Part shown: piece after piece, positions 19,422 through 28,133 of the stretch
Position numbering within the stretch: the first letter of the stretch is position 1
How the letters are laid out: each line of letters begins with the position of its first letter
NCBI RefSeq assembly: GCF_009663145.1
Contig: NZ_VKHR01000042.1
Coordinates: 1 to 49,052 of the forward strand
Direction of reading: 5' to 3'
DNA from: Shewanella sp. TC10
Lineage (GTDB): Bacteria; Pseudomonadota; Gammaproteobacteria; Enterobacterales; Shewanellaceae
Length of the DNA stretch: 49,052 nt
Made by a program: the position numbers and the translations under genes
The notes under the pieces: model-generated
The model's input: the letters and a program-made list of their open reading frames with translations, nothing else
Told to the model about the DNA's origin: nothing
Database searches by the model: none

Positions 19422-21902
19422 ATGATCAACGATCCTCATTTTGAGAGAGAGCAAGACAAGTACGAAAACCCAATCCCTAGCCGTGAATACATCTTAGAGT
19501 ATTTACGCGCCCAAAAATCACCTGTGACTAGAGAGCACATTGCTGCAGCATTAAAGATGGTTGATGAAGATCACCTTGAAGCGTTAAGAAGACGCTTGCG
19601 TGCAATGGAGCGTGATGGACAACTGGTTTATACCCGCGGACATAGCTATGGTTTACCTGAAAAGATGGATTTACTTTCAGGCAGCGTAATTGGTCACCGA
19701 GATGGATTTGGATTTTTTAAATCTGATGAAGGTGGCGATGACCTATTTATTAATAATCGCGATATGCAGATGTATTTTCACGGCGATAAAGTCCTAGCGC
19801 AAAAAGCGGGCTCAGATCGCCGTGGACGTCGTGAAGCGCGTATTGTCAGACTGGTACAACAACGTGCTGCACCTTTAGTGGGCCGCTATCACGTTGATGC
19901 TGGCATGGCATTTGTGATTGCTGATGATAGACGTATTACCCAAGAAATCTTAATTGCGAAAGAAGACAGCAATGGTGCTCGCGCAGGCGATGTTGTTGTA
20001 GTTGAGTTAACTCGCAGACCTGGCCGTTTTGTTAAAGCTGCAGCTAAAGTGACTGAAGTGCTTGGTAAAACGATGGCTCCAGGTATGGAAATTGAAATTG
20101 CACTGCGTAATTACGATTTACCGCACAAATGGTCTCCAGTGATTGAGAAAAAACTCAAACGGATTCCTGATGAAGTGCCTGAATCTGATAAGCAAGGCCG
20201 AGTTGATTTACGTCATCTGCCTTTAGTGACCATTGATGGTGAAGATGCCCGTGATTTTGATGATGCGGTTTACGCAGAAACAAAACCAAGTGGTGGCTGG
20301 CGCTTATGGGTAGCTATTGCGGATGTGAGTCACTATGTGCGAACAGATTCAGCATTAGATGAAGAAGCGCGTGCCCGTGGTAACTCAGTGTACTTCCCAT
20401 CGCAAGTTATCCCAATGCTGCCAGAGAAAATCTCTAATGGTTTATGCTCACTAAATCCCCATGTTGACCGTTTATGTATGGTTGCAGAAATGACGATTTC
20501 AGCGGCGGGTAAGTTATCTGGCTATAAGTTTTATCCTGCAGTGATGCATTCACATGCAAGATTTACTTATACCCAAGTCGCTGCAATGCTCGAAGGCGGT
20601 GAGATTGCGCCAGAACATGAAAGCTTATTTCCGCACCTTCAATGTTTACAATCTTTGTATTTAACCTTGAATGAGCGCCGAGCAGAACGTGGTGCAATTG
20701 CATTTGAAACGGTTGAAACTCAGTTTATTTTTAATGAACAGCGTAAGATTGAAGCGATTGTGCCCCGTAGTCGTAACCAAGCGCATAAAATTATTGAAGA
20801 GTGCATGATTCTAGCTAACGTTGCCTCTGCTAAATTTGTTAAAAAGCACAAAGGTGAAGTGTTATACCGAGTGCATGAAGCGCCATCGGAAACCAAGCTC
20901 GCCAACTTTAAAGAGTTTTTAGCAGAACGCGGGTTATCGATGGGCGGTGGTGACGAACCCACACCATCTGATTACCAAGATGTGATGTTAAAAATTGCAG
21001 ACAGACCTGATGCTGAATTAATTCAGATCATGTTACTGCGCTCAATGAGACAAGCGGTATATAGCCCTGATGATGATGGTCACTTTGGTTTAGCATTGAC
21101 TGAGTACTCGCATTTCACTTCGCCTATTCGTCGTTACCCTGACTTGGTATTGCACCGTGTGATCCGCTATTTATTAGCTGCACAAGAGGGCAATGTTAAA
21201 GCTAAATGGACCCCAGAAGGTGGTTACCATTACGATCTTGAAGAGTTAGATAAGTTAGGCGAAGAGTGTTCGACTACCGAGCGCCGCGCAGATGAAGCCA
21301 CTCGTGACGTTGCTGACTGGCTTAAGTGTGAGTACATGCAAGACCATGTTGGTGATGAATTTGAAGCCGTTATTGCTTCTGTCACAAGCTTTGGTTTGTT
21401 TGTGAGATTGAAAGATCTTTATATCGATGGCCTAGTGCATATTTCGAGTTTAGTGAGTGATTACTATCAGTTTGACCCAATGCGTCAACGTTTGATTGGT
21501 GAAAATACCAAGAACATCTACCAAGTCGGTGATGAAGTCAGTGTCAAAGTTGCGGCAGTTAACTTGGATGATCGTCAAATAGATCTTATTATGCTCGGCG
21601 ATCACGGTAAGAGTCGTAAAAAAGCTAATCGTAAACCGTTAACTGCACGTGAAAGGGCAAACCTTGAAGGTGCTAAAGCGGGGGCTGGAAAATCTGGCTC
21701 AAGCAAGTCAGGTACGGGTAAAGATAGTTCTGATACTAAAGATGATAAACGTGGTACAAAGCGTGGTTCAAGTGCTAAAAAACCACGTTCTAAGTCTAGC
21801 GCTAAGAAAAAAAGTGCAGGTAAATCATCTAAAAAACCGGTAAACAGCTCAGCTACAACAGCTGCAAAAAAACCATCTAGAGCAAAGCGTAAGAGAAAAT
21901 AA
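19422..21902 (+). CDS. rnr: RNase R, 3'-5' exoribonuclease
   Basis: RNase R degrades structured RNA 3' to 5' and takes part in mRNA and rRNA quality control. Domains in order: an N-terminal winged helix ([19 protein letters not shown]), two cold-shock domains (about residues 80-240), the RNB catalytic core with the metal-binding aspartates of DARDFDDA at residues 275-281, an S1 domain (about 643-725), and a Lys/Ser-rich tail of roughly 95 residues ending KRKRK. At 826 residues it is about as long as E. coli RNase R (813). It is transcribed with rlmB four bases downstream, as in E. coli, and probably with motX 42 bases upstream. Confidence 0.97.
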   Translation: MINDPHFEREQDKYENPIPSREYILEYLRAQKSPVTREHIAAALKMVDEDHLEALRRRLRAMERDGQLVYTRGHSYGLPEKMDLLSGSVIGHRDGFGFFKSDEGGDDLFINNRDMQMYFHGDKVLAQKAGSDRRGRREARIVRLVQQRAAPLVGRYHVDAGMAFVIADDRRITQEILIAKEDSNGARAGDVVVVELTRRPGRFVKAAAKVTEVLGKTMAPGMEIEIALRNYDLPHKWSPVIEKKLKRIPDEVPESDKQGRVDLRHLPLVTIDGEDARDFDDAVYAETKPSGGWRLWVAIADVSHYVRTDSALDEEARARGNSVYFPSQVIPMLPEKISNGLCSLNPHVDRLCMVAEMTISAAGKLSGYKFYPAVMHSHARFTYTQVAAMLEGGEIAPEHESLFPHLQCLQSLYLTLNERRAERGAIAFETVETQFIFNEQRKIEAIVPRSRNQAHKIIEECMILANVASAKFVKKHKGEVLYRVHEAPSETKLANFKEFLAERGLSMGGGDEPTPSDYQDVMLKIADRPDAELIQIMLLRSMRQAVYSPDDDGHFGLALTEYSHFTSPIRRYPDLVLHRVIRYLLAAQEGNVKAKWTPEGGYHYDLEELDKLGEECSTTERRADEATRDVADWLKCEYMQDHVGDEFEAVIASVTSFGLFVRLKDLYIDGLVHISSLVSDYYQFDPMRQRLIGENTKNIYQVGDEVSVKVAAVNLDDRQIDLIMLGDHGKSRKKANRKPLTARERANLEGAKAGAGKSGSSKSGTGKDSSDTKDDKRGTKRGSSAKKPRSKSSAKKKSAGKSSKKPVNSSATTAAKKPSRAKRKRK

Positions 21903-21906
21903 GTAA

Positions 21907-22647
21907 ATGAAAAAACAAGATATCATTTTTGGCATCCATGCTGTTGAAGCTTTGCTACGAAATGCACCTGAGCGTGTGATTGAATTATGGGTAGTACAAG
22001 GGCGCGAGGATGAGCGTGTATTGCCATTAATTAACACTGCAAACCAATATGGTGTGTCAGTGCAGCGTTCGGGCCGTAAAGTGCTTGATGACAAATCTGC
22101 AAGCAGTCAACATCAAGGTATTGTAGCGCGAGTCAAGCCTGCAAAAATCCTGACTGAAAATGATTTAGATGCATTACTTGAGAAAGCAGAACAACCATTT
22201 CTACTTATTCTTGATGGTGTTACCGATCCGCATAACCTTGGTGCATGTTTACGAAATGCCGATGCTGCTGGGGTTCAAGGTATAATTGTTCCAAAGGATA
22301 ATTCAGTTGGTTTAACTGCAACAGTGAGTAAAGTGGCATGCGGTGCAGCTGAAACTGTTCCTTTGTTTCAAGTCACTAATCTAGCGCGCACTATGCGCCA
22401 TATTCAACAAAAAGGCGTGTGGATTATTGGCGCTGCAGGTGAAGCAGATTGTGAACTGTATCAAGCTGACTTAAAAGGTCCGCTTGCTATCGCGATGGGT
22501 GCTGAAGATAAAGGCCTGCGCCGCCTTACGCGTGAAAGCTGCGACTCAATCGTGTCTATTCCAATGGCGGGTAGTGTTTCAAGTTTAAACGTATCGGTTG
22601 CAACGGGTATTTGTTTATTTGAAGCGGTGCGTCAGCGCAAAGCTTAA
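21907..22647 (+). CDS. rlmB: RlmB, 23S rRNA G2251 2'-O-methyltransferase
   Basis: RlmB is a SpoU-class (SPOUT) methyltransferase that methylates the ribose of G2251 in the peptidyl-transferase region. The N-terminal L30e-like domain is followed by the three SpoU motifs: [23 protein letters not shown] and [16 protein letters not shown]. It is 246 residues long, close to E. coli (243). It follows rnr by four bases. A MITE-like repeat begins two bases after its stop codon and separates it from its terminator. Confidence 0.96.
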   Translation: MKKQDIIFGIHAVEALLRNAPERVIELWVVQGREDERVLPLINTANQYGVSVQRSGRKVLDDKSASSQHQGIVARVKPAKILTENDLDALLEKAEQPFLLILDGVTDPHNLGACLRNADAAGVQGIIVPKDNSVGLTATVSKVACGAAETVPLFQVTNLARTMRHIQQKGVWIIGAAGEADCELYQADLKGPLAIAMGAEDKGLRRLTRESCDSIVSIPMAGSVSSLNVSVATGICLFEAVRQRKA

Positions 22648-22649
22648 AC

Positions 22650-22916
22650 TAGGGCCTGTTGATCTTTCAAGGTTGTTTTTGCAGCGAATTGTTGGCCATT
22701 TATACAAGGCAGAGGCTTTGTGGTGTAGTTATTCTACATAAAAAGTCGATAACACAGTAAAAATGGCCAACAAACGCTGCCCAAAGGGTTCGACTAAAAG
22801 CATTTTACTCTTTGTTGGATGAATTTTGCTTAGATGACTAGGCATCAACTCATCCGCCTCGATTAAAACGCTTTTATTTCGAACAAAACTTAACCAGCAA
22901 AGGTCAACAGGCCCTA
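22650..22916. mobile_element. MITE-like element, copy 1
   Basis: A 267-bp non-coding element is bounded by 18-bp terminal inverted repeats that match at 17 positions: TAGGGCCTGTTGATCTTT (22650-22667) and, inverted, 22899-22916. Inside is a long hairpin (GCAGCG plus TTGTTGGCCATTT at 22681-22701 against AAATGGCCAACAA plus CGCTGC at 22761-22780), then a second imperfect dyad around AAAAGC.TTTTA. It has no transposase gene. A degenerate second copy lies at 48662-48846 in the same orientation. The TA at each outer edge would fit a TA target, but this cannot be proven from one copy. Confidence 0.8.
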
Positions 22917-22944
22917 ATAACAAGTAGATAAAATATCTATATTG

Positions 22945-22967
22945 AAACGGGCTTCGGCCCGTTTTTT
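22945..22967 (+). terminator. Rho-independent terminator, probably of rnr-rlmB
   Basis: An 8-bp stem AAACGGGC/GCCCGTTT with the stable TTCG tetraloop is followed by a T run. It lies nearly 300 bases after the rlmB stop, because the MITE-like element sits between them. Confidence 0.9.
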
Positions 22968-23028
22968 GTTTTATTAAGCTTAAAGTGCTATTTGTTTTAA
23001 AGTTGATGGCTTAGCTGTAAAAAACAAA

Positions 23029-23772
23029 CTACTGGAAGGTATAAAGCAGGTTAAAGGTGGTAATGGTATCGGTTTTAAAACTGTCTTCAGGGACAACGGC
23101 GGTATATTTAACATTAACGCCAATCTTAAATGCCCAATCCTGTAGGAAAGTATTTTTATAACTTAAATCTAAAGTCAGCGTATTATTGTCTTCACCGACC
23201 TCTGACGTTAAATCAGCATTAAGACTCGTGTACTCTTGCAGTTTTACTGAGTATTTAGCTGCAGTACGTAAAATGATGTCTTGGTTGGCTTCTGGGTTTA
23301 AATCTGAATCTGTCGCTTTAGGAAGGTCGTAACGGTAACCAGGACCGACTTCAAGGCTGAGACTCGTTTGATAGTTAGAGATAATATCAAAACCGTAACC
23401 TGCAGATACCGTTGACAGTTTGGTATAACTACCAAAATCATCCCAAGTGAATTCCCCACGTCCGAATACATAGCCGCTAGTTAGTTTATAGCTAGACTGA
23501 GCATAAACATCGTATTTTTCAGCAGTTGTCGATTCATCATCAGCAGCATAGTAGGCTTTTAAGGTTAATTCTTGTCGAGCTTTTTCAGTGTCGTAATTTA
23601 AATAAGTACGGCCATTGAAGTTTTGCGACTGGTTGTTACCCGTGTTTAATTGCATACCGGCTTCAATTTCAGCGTTAAAGTCACTTGGCGGTTCTTTGTA
23701 ATCTGGTGGAACTAATGCCCACGCAGAAGATGAGGCGAGCAAAGTAGAAGTAAAAATGATGACTTTTTTCAT
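23029..23772 (-). CDS. DUF481 outer-membrane beta-barrel protein
   Basis: This 247-residue protein has a signal peptide (VIIFTSTLLASSSAWA, cleavage near residue 19) and a pattern of alternating polar and hydrophobic strands ending in an aromatic residue (NLLYTFQ). The motifs EAGMQLNTGNNQSQNFNGR and VGPGYRYDLP are typical of the DUF481/YdiY (salt-induced outer-membrane protein) family. It has its own upstream region and no operon partner. Function is unknown. A porin-like or structural role is possible, but DUF481 proteins have no established substrate. Confidence 0.8.
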   Translation of the reverse strand: MKKVIIFTSTLLASSSAWALVPPDYKEPPSDFNAEIEAGMQLNTGNNQSQNFNGRTYLNYDTEKARQELTLKAYYAADDESTTAEKYDVYAQSSYKLTSGYVFGRGEFTWDDFGSYTKLSTVSAGYGFDIISNYQTSLSLEVGPGYRYDLPKATDSDLNPEANQDIILRTAAKYSVKLQEYTSLNADLTSEVGEDNNTLTLDLSYKNTFLQDWAFKIGVNVKYTAVVPEDSFKTDTITTFNLLYTFQ

Positions 23773-24112
23773 TACGCTTTTCTATGAATTGTTATTAGGA
23801 ACGCCTGAAATTCGGATGAAGCGACATAATACCTGTAATCGCGTGGGCTGCAAAGCTAACCGTCATTAAAAACCCTAAAGGACTTGCGTAAGCTGTTCAG
23901 TTTTATATTGAATTTTTGCAGAGTAAATTTAGATCAAATATGAAGAGTAATGGTATTTAAAACTAATAAGCTGACCGACAAAGTATTACTTGAGTTTGGT
24001 GTTGTGTTTATGTACTATGTCGCGCTCAAATCAGTCATTTAATTTCGTTCCTTGCCTCCAACTTGGTCTGACTGAGCCACACGTGAGGCTAATTAACCGT
24101 AAGGAGCAATAA
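23773..24112. other. Intergenic region between DUF481 gene and rpsF
   Basis: About 340 bases hold the divergent promoters of the DUF481 gene and the rpsF operon and the rpsF leader near the right end. I found no reading frame with coding character and no clear consensus promoter. Confidence 0.5.
24054..24089 (+). promoter_or_regulatory. Possible S6:S18 leader element upstream of rpsF
   Basis: GCCTC (24054-24058) can pair with GAGGC (24085-24089), enclosing a 26-base loop, 24 bases before the rpsF ATG. A CCG lies between this stem and the AAGGAG Shine-Dalgarno. The S6:S18 complex is known to bind rpsF leaders containing a CCG element. I cannot confirm the match by eye. Confidence 0.3.
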
Positions 24113-24517
24113 ATGCGTCATTATGAAATCGTATTTATGGTTCACCCAGATCAAAGTGAACAAGTCCCAGGTATGATCGAGCGTTACAGCAGTCTAATCA
24201 CTGATGCTAACGGTACTATCAGCCGTCTAGAAGATTGGGGTCGTCGTCAATTGGCTTACCCAATTCAAGACCTACATAAAGCTCACTATGTTCTTATGAA
24301 CGTAGAAGCAACTGCAGAGTCTATCGAAGAGTTAGAAACAGCTTTCCGTTTCAATGACGCTGTTCTGCGTAACATGGTAATGCGCACTAAAACTGCTGTT
24401 ACTGAAGCTTCTCCAATGGCTAAAGCAAAAGATGAGCGTGATTCACGTCGTGCTCCTGCTGCTGCACCAGCTGCTGAAAAAGAAGTTGAAGCAAGCGCTG
24501 AAGAATCTGCTGAATAA
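24113..24517 (+). CDS. rpsF: 30S ribosomal protein S6
   Basis: S6 binds the 30S platform together with S18. It begins [21 protein letters not shown] and has the family features [11 protein letters not shown] and [10 protein letters not shown]. An acidic, Ala/Glu-rich tail (the last 30 residues) follows, as in E. coli, where glutamates are added to the tail. At 134 residues it is slightly longer than E. coli S6. A strong AAGGAG Shine-Dalgarno precedes the ATG. It is first in the rpsF-priB-rpsR-rplI operon. Confidence 0.97.
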   Translation: MRHYEIVFMVHPDQSEQVPGMIERYSSLITDANGTISRLEDWGRRQLAYPIQDLHKAHYVLMNVEATAESIEELETAFRFNDAVLRNMVMRTKTAVTEASPMAKAKDERDSRRAPAAAPAAEKEVEASAEESAE

Positions 24518-24524
24518 TTAATCT

Positions 24525-24827
24525 GTGATTAATCACTTAGTATTGTCAGGAACGATAACTCGTTCTAAGCGATTTGATAGTCCAAGCGGGATTCCACATA
24601 AGGTAATCACGTTAGAGCACAAAGCGCAGCGGTATGAAGGCCAGATGTTGAGAAATGTTTATTGCCTCATCCAAGTCATATTAAGTGGCCAACGTTTTAA
24701 TAGCGTTACAGAAGAATTAAAAGCAGGCGTGCAGGTCCAAGTTGAAGGGTTTATCTCTATGCAGCAAGGACGAAATGGCCAAAATAAATTGGTTATGCAC
24801 GCCGAAAATGTCGAATTGAAAACTTAG
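24525..24827 (+). CDS. priB: PriB, primosomal replication protein N
   Basis: PriB is a single-stranded-DNA-binding OB-fold protein that helps restart stalled replication forks with PriA and DnaT. The 100-residue product keeps LVLSGTITRSKRF, PSGIPHKVITLEH, the central CLIQVILSGQ strand and GVQVQVEGFISMQQGRNGQNKLVMHAE. The start is GTG at 24525, seven bases after the rpsF stop. Its position between rpsF and rpsR is the usual one in gamma-proteobacteria. Confidence 0.96.
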   Translation: MINHLVLSGTITRSKRFDSPSGIPHKVITLEHKAQRYEGQMLRNVYCLIQVILSGQRFNSVTEELKAGVQVQVEGFISMQQGRNGQNKLVMHAENVELKT

Positions 24828-25067
<240 letters not shown>

Positions 25068-25095
25068 TCGCAGTATTAATCAGAGGAATTAGATA

Positions 25096-25548
25096 ATGAA
25101 CGTTATTCTGCTTGATAAAATCGCTAACCTTGGAAACCTAGGTGACCAAGTTTCAGTTAAAGCCGGTTACGCACGTAACTTCCTTTTGCCACAAGGCAAA
25201 GCTGTTGTTGCTAATGACGAAAACGTTAAAGTTTTCGAAGCACGTCGCGCTGAATTAGAAGCTAAATTAGCTGCTGAATTAGGTGTTTGTGCTGCACGAG
25301 CTGAAAAGCTTGCTGCATTAGACGCAGTTGTTATCGCTTCTAAAGCTGGTGACGAAGGTAAACTATTCGGTTCAGTTGGTACTCGCGACATCGCTGATGC
25401 AGTTACTGCTGCTGGCGTTGAGCTTGCTAAAGCTGAAGTACGTCTACCTTTAGGTGCTTTACGCACTTTAGGTGACTTCGAAGTTGAAGTTCAGCTTCAC
25501 ACTGAAGTTAAAGCTATTGTTAATGTTTCTGTTGTTGCAGAAGACTAA
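25096..25548 (+). CDS. rplI: 50S ribosomal protein L9
   Basis: L9 is a two-domain 50S protein with an exposed connecting helix. The N-terminal domain [20 protein letters not shown] and [12 protein letters not shown] are diagnostic, and a long Ala/Glu-rich helix and the C-terminal domain ([15 protein letters not shown]) follow. At 150 residues it is close to E. coli L9 (149). An AGAGGAATTAG Shine-Dalgarno precedes the ATG. It is the last gene of the operon. Confidence 0.98.
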   Translation: MNVILLDKIANLGNLGDQVSVKAGYARNFLLPQGKAVVANDENVKVFEARRAELEAKLAAELGVCAARAEKLAALDAVVIASKAGDEGKLFGSVGTRDIADAVTAAGVELAKAEVRLPLGALRTLGDFEVEVQLHTEVKAIVNVSVVAED

Positions 25549-25568
25549 TAGCAATTTGCTTTAAAGAG

Positions 25569-25595
25569 AACACCGCCAATTGGCGGTGTTTTTTT
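25569..25595 (+). terminator. Rho-independent terminator after rplI
   Basis: AACACCGCC/GGCGGTGTT with an AATT loop is a perfect dyad followed by seven T's. Confidence 0.95.
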
Positions 25596-25690
25596 ATGCC
25601 TGCAATAAATAAAGTTGCGACTGATGGGCAGTATAGTTTGACTTGAAACAATGCATTGAAAGCAATTTAGACGAAAGTCATTTGGACTTA

Positions 25691-25738
25691 CTCAGACAAA
25701 AGCTCAGGCAAAAATTCAGGTAAAAGCTCAGACAAAAA
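25691..25738. repeat. Four tandem 12-bp repeats
   Basis: Four head-to-tail units with consensus CTCAGACAAAAG, differing at one to three bases each (for example CTCAGGCAAAAA, TTCAGGTAAAAG). They lie in the convergent gap between rplI and the S46 peptidase gene. An in-frame stop in the third unit argues against coding. Confidence 0.85.
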
Positions 25739-25756
25739 ACTCATGGAAAATACCAA

Positions 25757-25786
25757 TAAAAAAGGCACTTCAATAAAGTGCCTTTT
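25757..25786 (-). terminator. Terminator of the S46 peptidase gene
   Basis: Stem AAAAGGCACTT (25760-25770) / AAGTGCCTTTT (25776-25786). On the minus strand it follows the peptidase stop and ends in a T run, and it may also act on the plus strand. Confidence 0.88.
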
Positions 25787-25804
25787 GTGTAATGAACAAC
25801 AGAA

Positions 25805-28003
25805 TTAGTCTCTGACTAACTCTAACTCATCCATTAGATTTTGTGCGTTATCAACCTTATCCATCATCCATAGGATGTAACGGAAGTCGACATGGACTGC
25901 GCGGGTAATTGTTGGATTGAAGAACCAATCTTTAGTAATCGCTTCGTAAGTTGAATCAAAATTCAAGCCTACTAACTCTCCCTTACCATTGAATATCGGT
26001 GAACCTGAGTTGCCGCCTGTAGTATCAACGCTAGATAAGAAGTTAACCGGTACTGAGTTAAATTCTTCTGGTTTATCTAAACAAGAAAACAAGCTGCAGA
26101 TCCATGAGCGTGGATCTTGATAAACAGAAGCCACAGTGTGTTTGCCATAGTCATTAGTTGCGATTGCATCTAATAGCTTTTTAGGCGCATTAAATGGTGC
26201 TTCTCCAGTGTGCTTGCCGACAATGCCTTCTAAGCGGGTAAACGGCTGCTTGTAAAGTGCGTCTCTGGATTGATAGCCATCAACCATACCGTAAGTGATA
26301 CGTAGAGTGCGGTTTGCATCTGGATACACAGGCCAGTCATTGGCTTTGTAGTAAGCAATGATGGCTTTCATATACTCAGGACGAGCTGTTGAAAGTTGCC
26401 CTTTTAATGACTTCTCCGTTTTTTCCTGAGCCATATTGGTGTCATGTAAGGCAACGGCTAAACGAATAAACGGATCTGAACTTGTTTCAAAAGCTTGTGC
26501 ATCTTTATCCATCCAAGCTAAACGCTGCTCTTTATCGGTTAGGGTAGTTAACGCATAGTAGCCATCAAGTTTTGCAGATAATGCTTCAGCATCAGAAATC
26601 TTGTTAAGCGCTTCATCCAAGATAGCCACTCGTTGATTTTGAGCCATGTAAGCATTTAAATCTTGTAGCCACAGCGTTTTATCAACAGATACATCAAAGC
26701 TGCGCTCTAAACGTTTTAGCTGCGCTGCGAACATTTTCATGTCTCGCTCTTGGAAACCTTGCTCACGTTTCGCGTCAGGTAATTGCTTTTCTTTTGCTAA
26801 GCGGTAAAGCTTTTTAGCAGCAGATAGCAGTGAACTCGATTGGGCGTTATTAAAGAAGTAATCTGTTTGAATTTGGTTTTGCTGCTTAGCTAACAGCAAC
26901 TCAAGTTCGCTGATTAAGTTTTGGTTCGCTTGAGTATCTTTTTTAAGCCAAGCTAAGAAATCGTCTTCCCTAGCTTGTTTGATACCCACGATATCAGTGG
27001 CTTTGAAACCATCTAATAATCCATTGAGCTTTTTCATACGGTTAGCCATTGACGCAAGGCTACCTGCATATTTTATCGCAATGGTATTATTGTCAGCGGC
27101 CATTTGATTAATGGTGTCGATTTGTAGCTGGTATCGCTTAGCGTACGTTGGGTACATCCAATCGCTGGCAAACTCTAGTTCACTGGTTAGGCGGTAACGA
27201 CTGGTAGAGCCTGGGTAGCCAGCAGCAAAAACACCATCACCAGCTTTAACACCATCGGCATTAATTTTTAAATAGCTTTTAGGCTCAAACGGTACGTTGT
27301 CTTCAGCATAGCTTGCTGGCTTACCGTCTTTGCCAACATATGCGCGTAAAAAGGTAAAGTCACCAGAATGGCGAGGGTATTCGTAGTTATCGATGTCGCC
27401 GCCAAATGCGCCAACACTTTCAGGTGGTGCGTAAACAAGGCGTACATCACGAATGATTAACTGCTTAATCAAGTAATATTCTAAACCGTTATGGAAGCTA
27501 CTGACTGAGCAACGGTAGTTCTCATCAGTTTCACATTCTTTAATTAATGCTTTGCGATTTGATTGGATATCTTCGTAACGTGCTAACGGTTCTTCGCTTA
27601 AATTGGCATTCACGCTTTTAGTTACATCCGTTACGGCTTCAGTGATGTATAATCGCTCGTTAGGACCTGCTGAAGGTTCTTCTGCTTTGGTATTCGCAAG
27701 AAAGCCTTCTTCTAGGTAATTATGCTCAGTTTTACTGTTATATTGTATTGCTCGGTAGGCACAATGATGATTGGTGACAACTAGACCTTGGGGCGAAACG
27801 AAACTGGCGGTACAATAGCCGAGACCGACAACAGCATTCATAGGATATTGTGTTAAGTCTGCAAGTTGTTTTGCAGGAATTTCAATGCCGCGTTGTGCTA
27901 ATTTATCTGCGATAGAAGGCATTTGATAGGGTTGCCATTGGCCTTCATCGGCATGGGCTAGCCCGGAAGACAGCACAAGGGCTGCAACGAGTGCAATACG
28001 CAT
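25805..28003 (-). CDS. S46-family dipeptidyl-peptidase (DPP7/DPP11-like)
   Basis: This exported serine peptidase cleaves dipeptides from the N terminus of peptides, probably in the periplasm. The 732-residue product has a signal peptide (IALVAALVLSSGLAHA, cleavage near residue 18), the catalytic His region VVTNHHCAYRAIQ (about residues 75-87), the Asp region GGDIDNYEYPRHSGDF, and the nucleophile Ser in GGNSGSPIFNGKGE, the features of S46. After the Ser motif comes NFDSTYEA: Ser occupies the position that, as I recall from work on this family, is Gly in DPP7 and Arg or Ser in DPP11, so an acidic P1 preference (DPP11 type) is likely. A long helical domain lies between the Asp and Ser. It is divergent from dnaB. 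Confidence 0.92.
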   Translation of the reverse strand: MRIALVAALVLSSGLAHADEGQWQPYQMPSIADKLAQRGIEIPAKQLADLTQYPMNAVVGLGYCTASFVSPQGLVVTNHHCAYRAIQYNSKTEHNYLEEGFLANTKAEEPSAGPNERLYITEAVTDVTKSVNANLSEEPLARYEDIQSNRKALIKECETDENYRCSVSSFHNGLEYYLIKQLIIRDVRLVYAPPESVGAFGGDIDNYEYPRHSGDFTFLRAYVGKDGKPASYAEDNVPFEPKSYLKINADGVKAGDGVFAAGYPGSTSRYRLTSELEFASDWMYPTYAKRYQLQIDTINQMAADNNTIAIKYAGSLASMANRMKKLNGLLDGFKATDIVGIKQAREDDFLAWLKKDTQANQNLISELELLLAKQQNQIQTDYFFNNAQSSSLLSAAKKLYRLAKEKQLPDAKREQGFQERDMKMFAAQLKRLERSFDVSVDKTLWLQDLNAYMAQNQRVAILDEALNKISDAEALSAKLDGYYALTTLTDKEQRLAWMDKDAQAFETSSDPFIRLAVALHDTNMAQEKTEKSLKGQLSTARPEYMKAIIAYYKANDWPVYPDANRTLRITYGMVDGYQSRDALYKQPFTRLEGIVGKHTGEAPFNAPKKLLDAIATNDYGKHTVASVYQDPRSWICSLFSCLDKPEEFNSVPVNFLSSVDTTGGNSGSPIFNGKGELVGLNFDSTYEAITKDWFFNPTITRAVHVDFRYILWMMDKVDNAQNLMDELELVRD

Positions 28004-28047
28004 GTTCTTTCCTTAAATATTATTATTGTTAGTCCGCATCAGCGGTA

Positions 28048-28073
28048 ATGTTGCACATTGTAAGGTGCAACAT
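28048..28073. promoter_or_regulatory. Perfect dyad between peptidase gene and dnaB
   Basis: ATGTTGCAC (28048-28056) and GTGCAACAT (28065-28073) form a perfect 9-bp inverted repeat with an eight-base spacer. It lies about 45 bases from the peptidase ATG and 60 from dnaB, so it could be an operator for either divergent gene. I do not recognise the regulator. Confidence 0.55.
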
Positions 28074-28133
28074 GTTTGCATGACCTCGGTGTTATACCAT
28101 ATTTTACAAACAGGTTGGGAATTGGGAGTTTTA

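Noticed and set aside
22650..22916. The repeat at 22650 as an insertion sequence with transposase
   Set aside because: The 267 bp between the terminal repeats hold no transposase frame, only hairpins, so it can only be non-autonomous.
25691..25738. The 12-bp tandem repeats as a CRISPR array
   Set aside because: The units are head to tail with no spacers, and no cas genes are present.
28026..28133. N-terminal extension of DnaB by 36 residues
   Set aside because: The added residues do not resemble DnaB, cross the operator-like dyad, and the internal ATG gives the normal family length with a GGGAG site.
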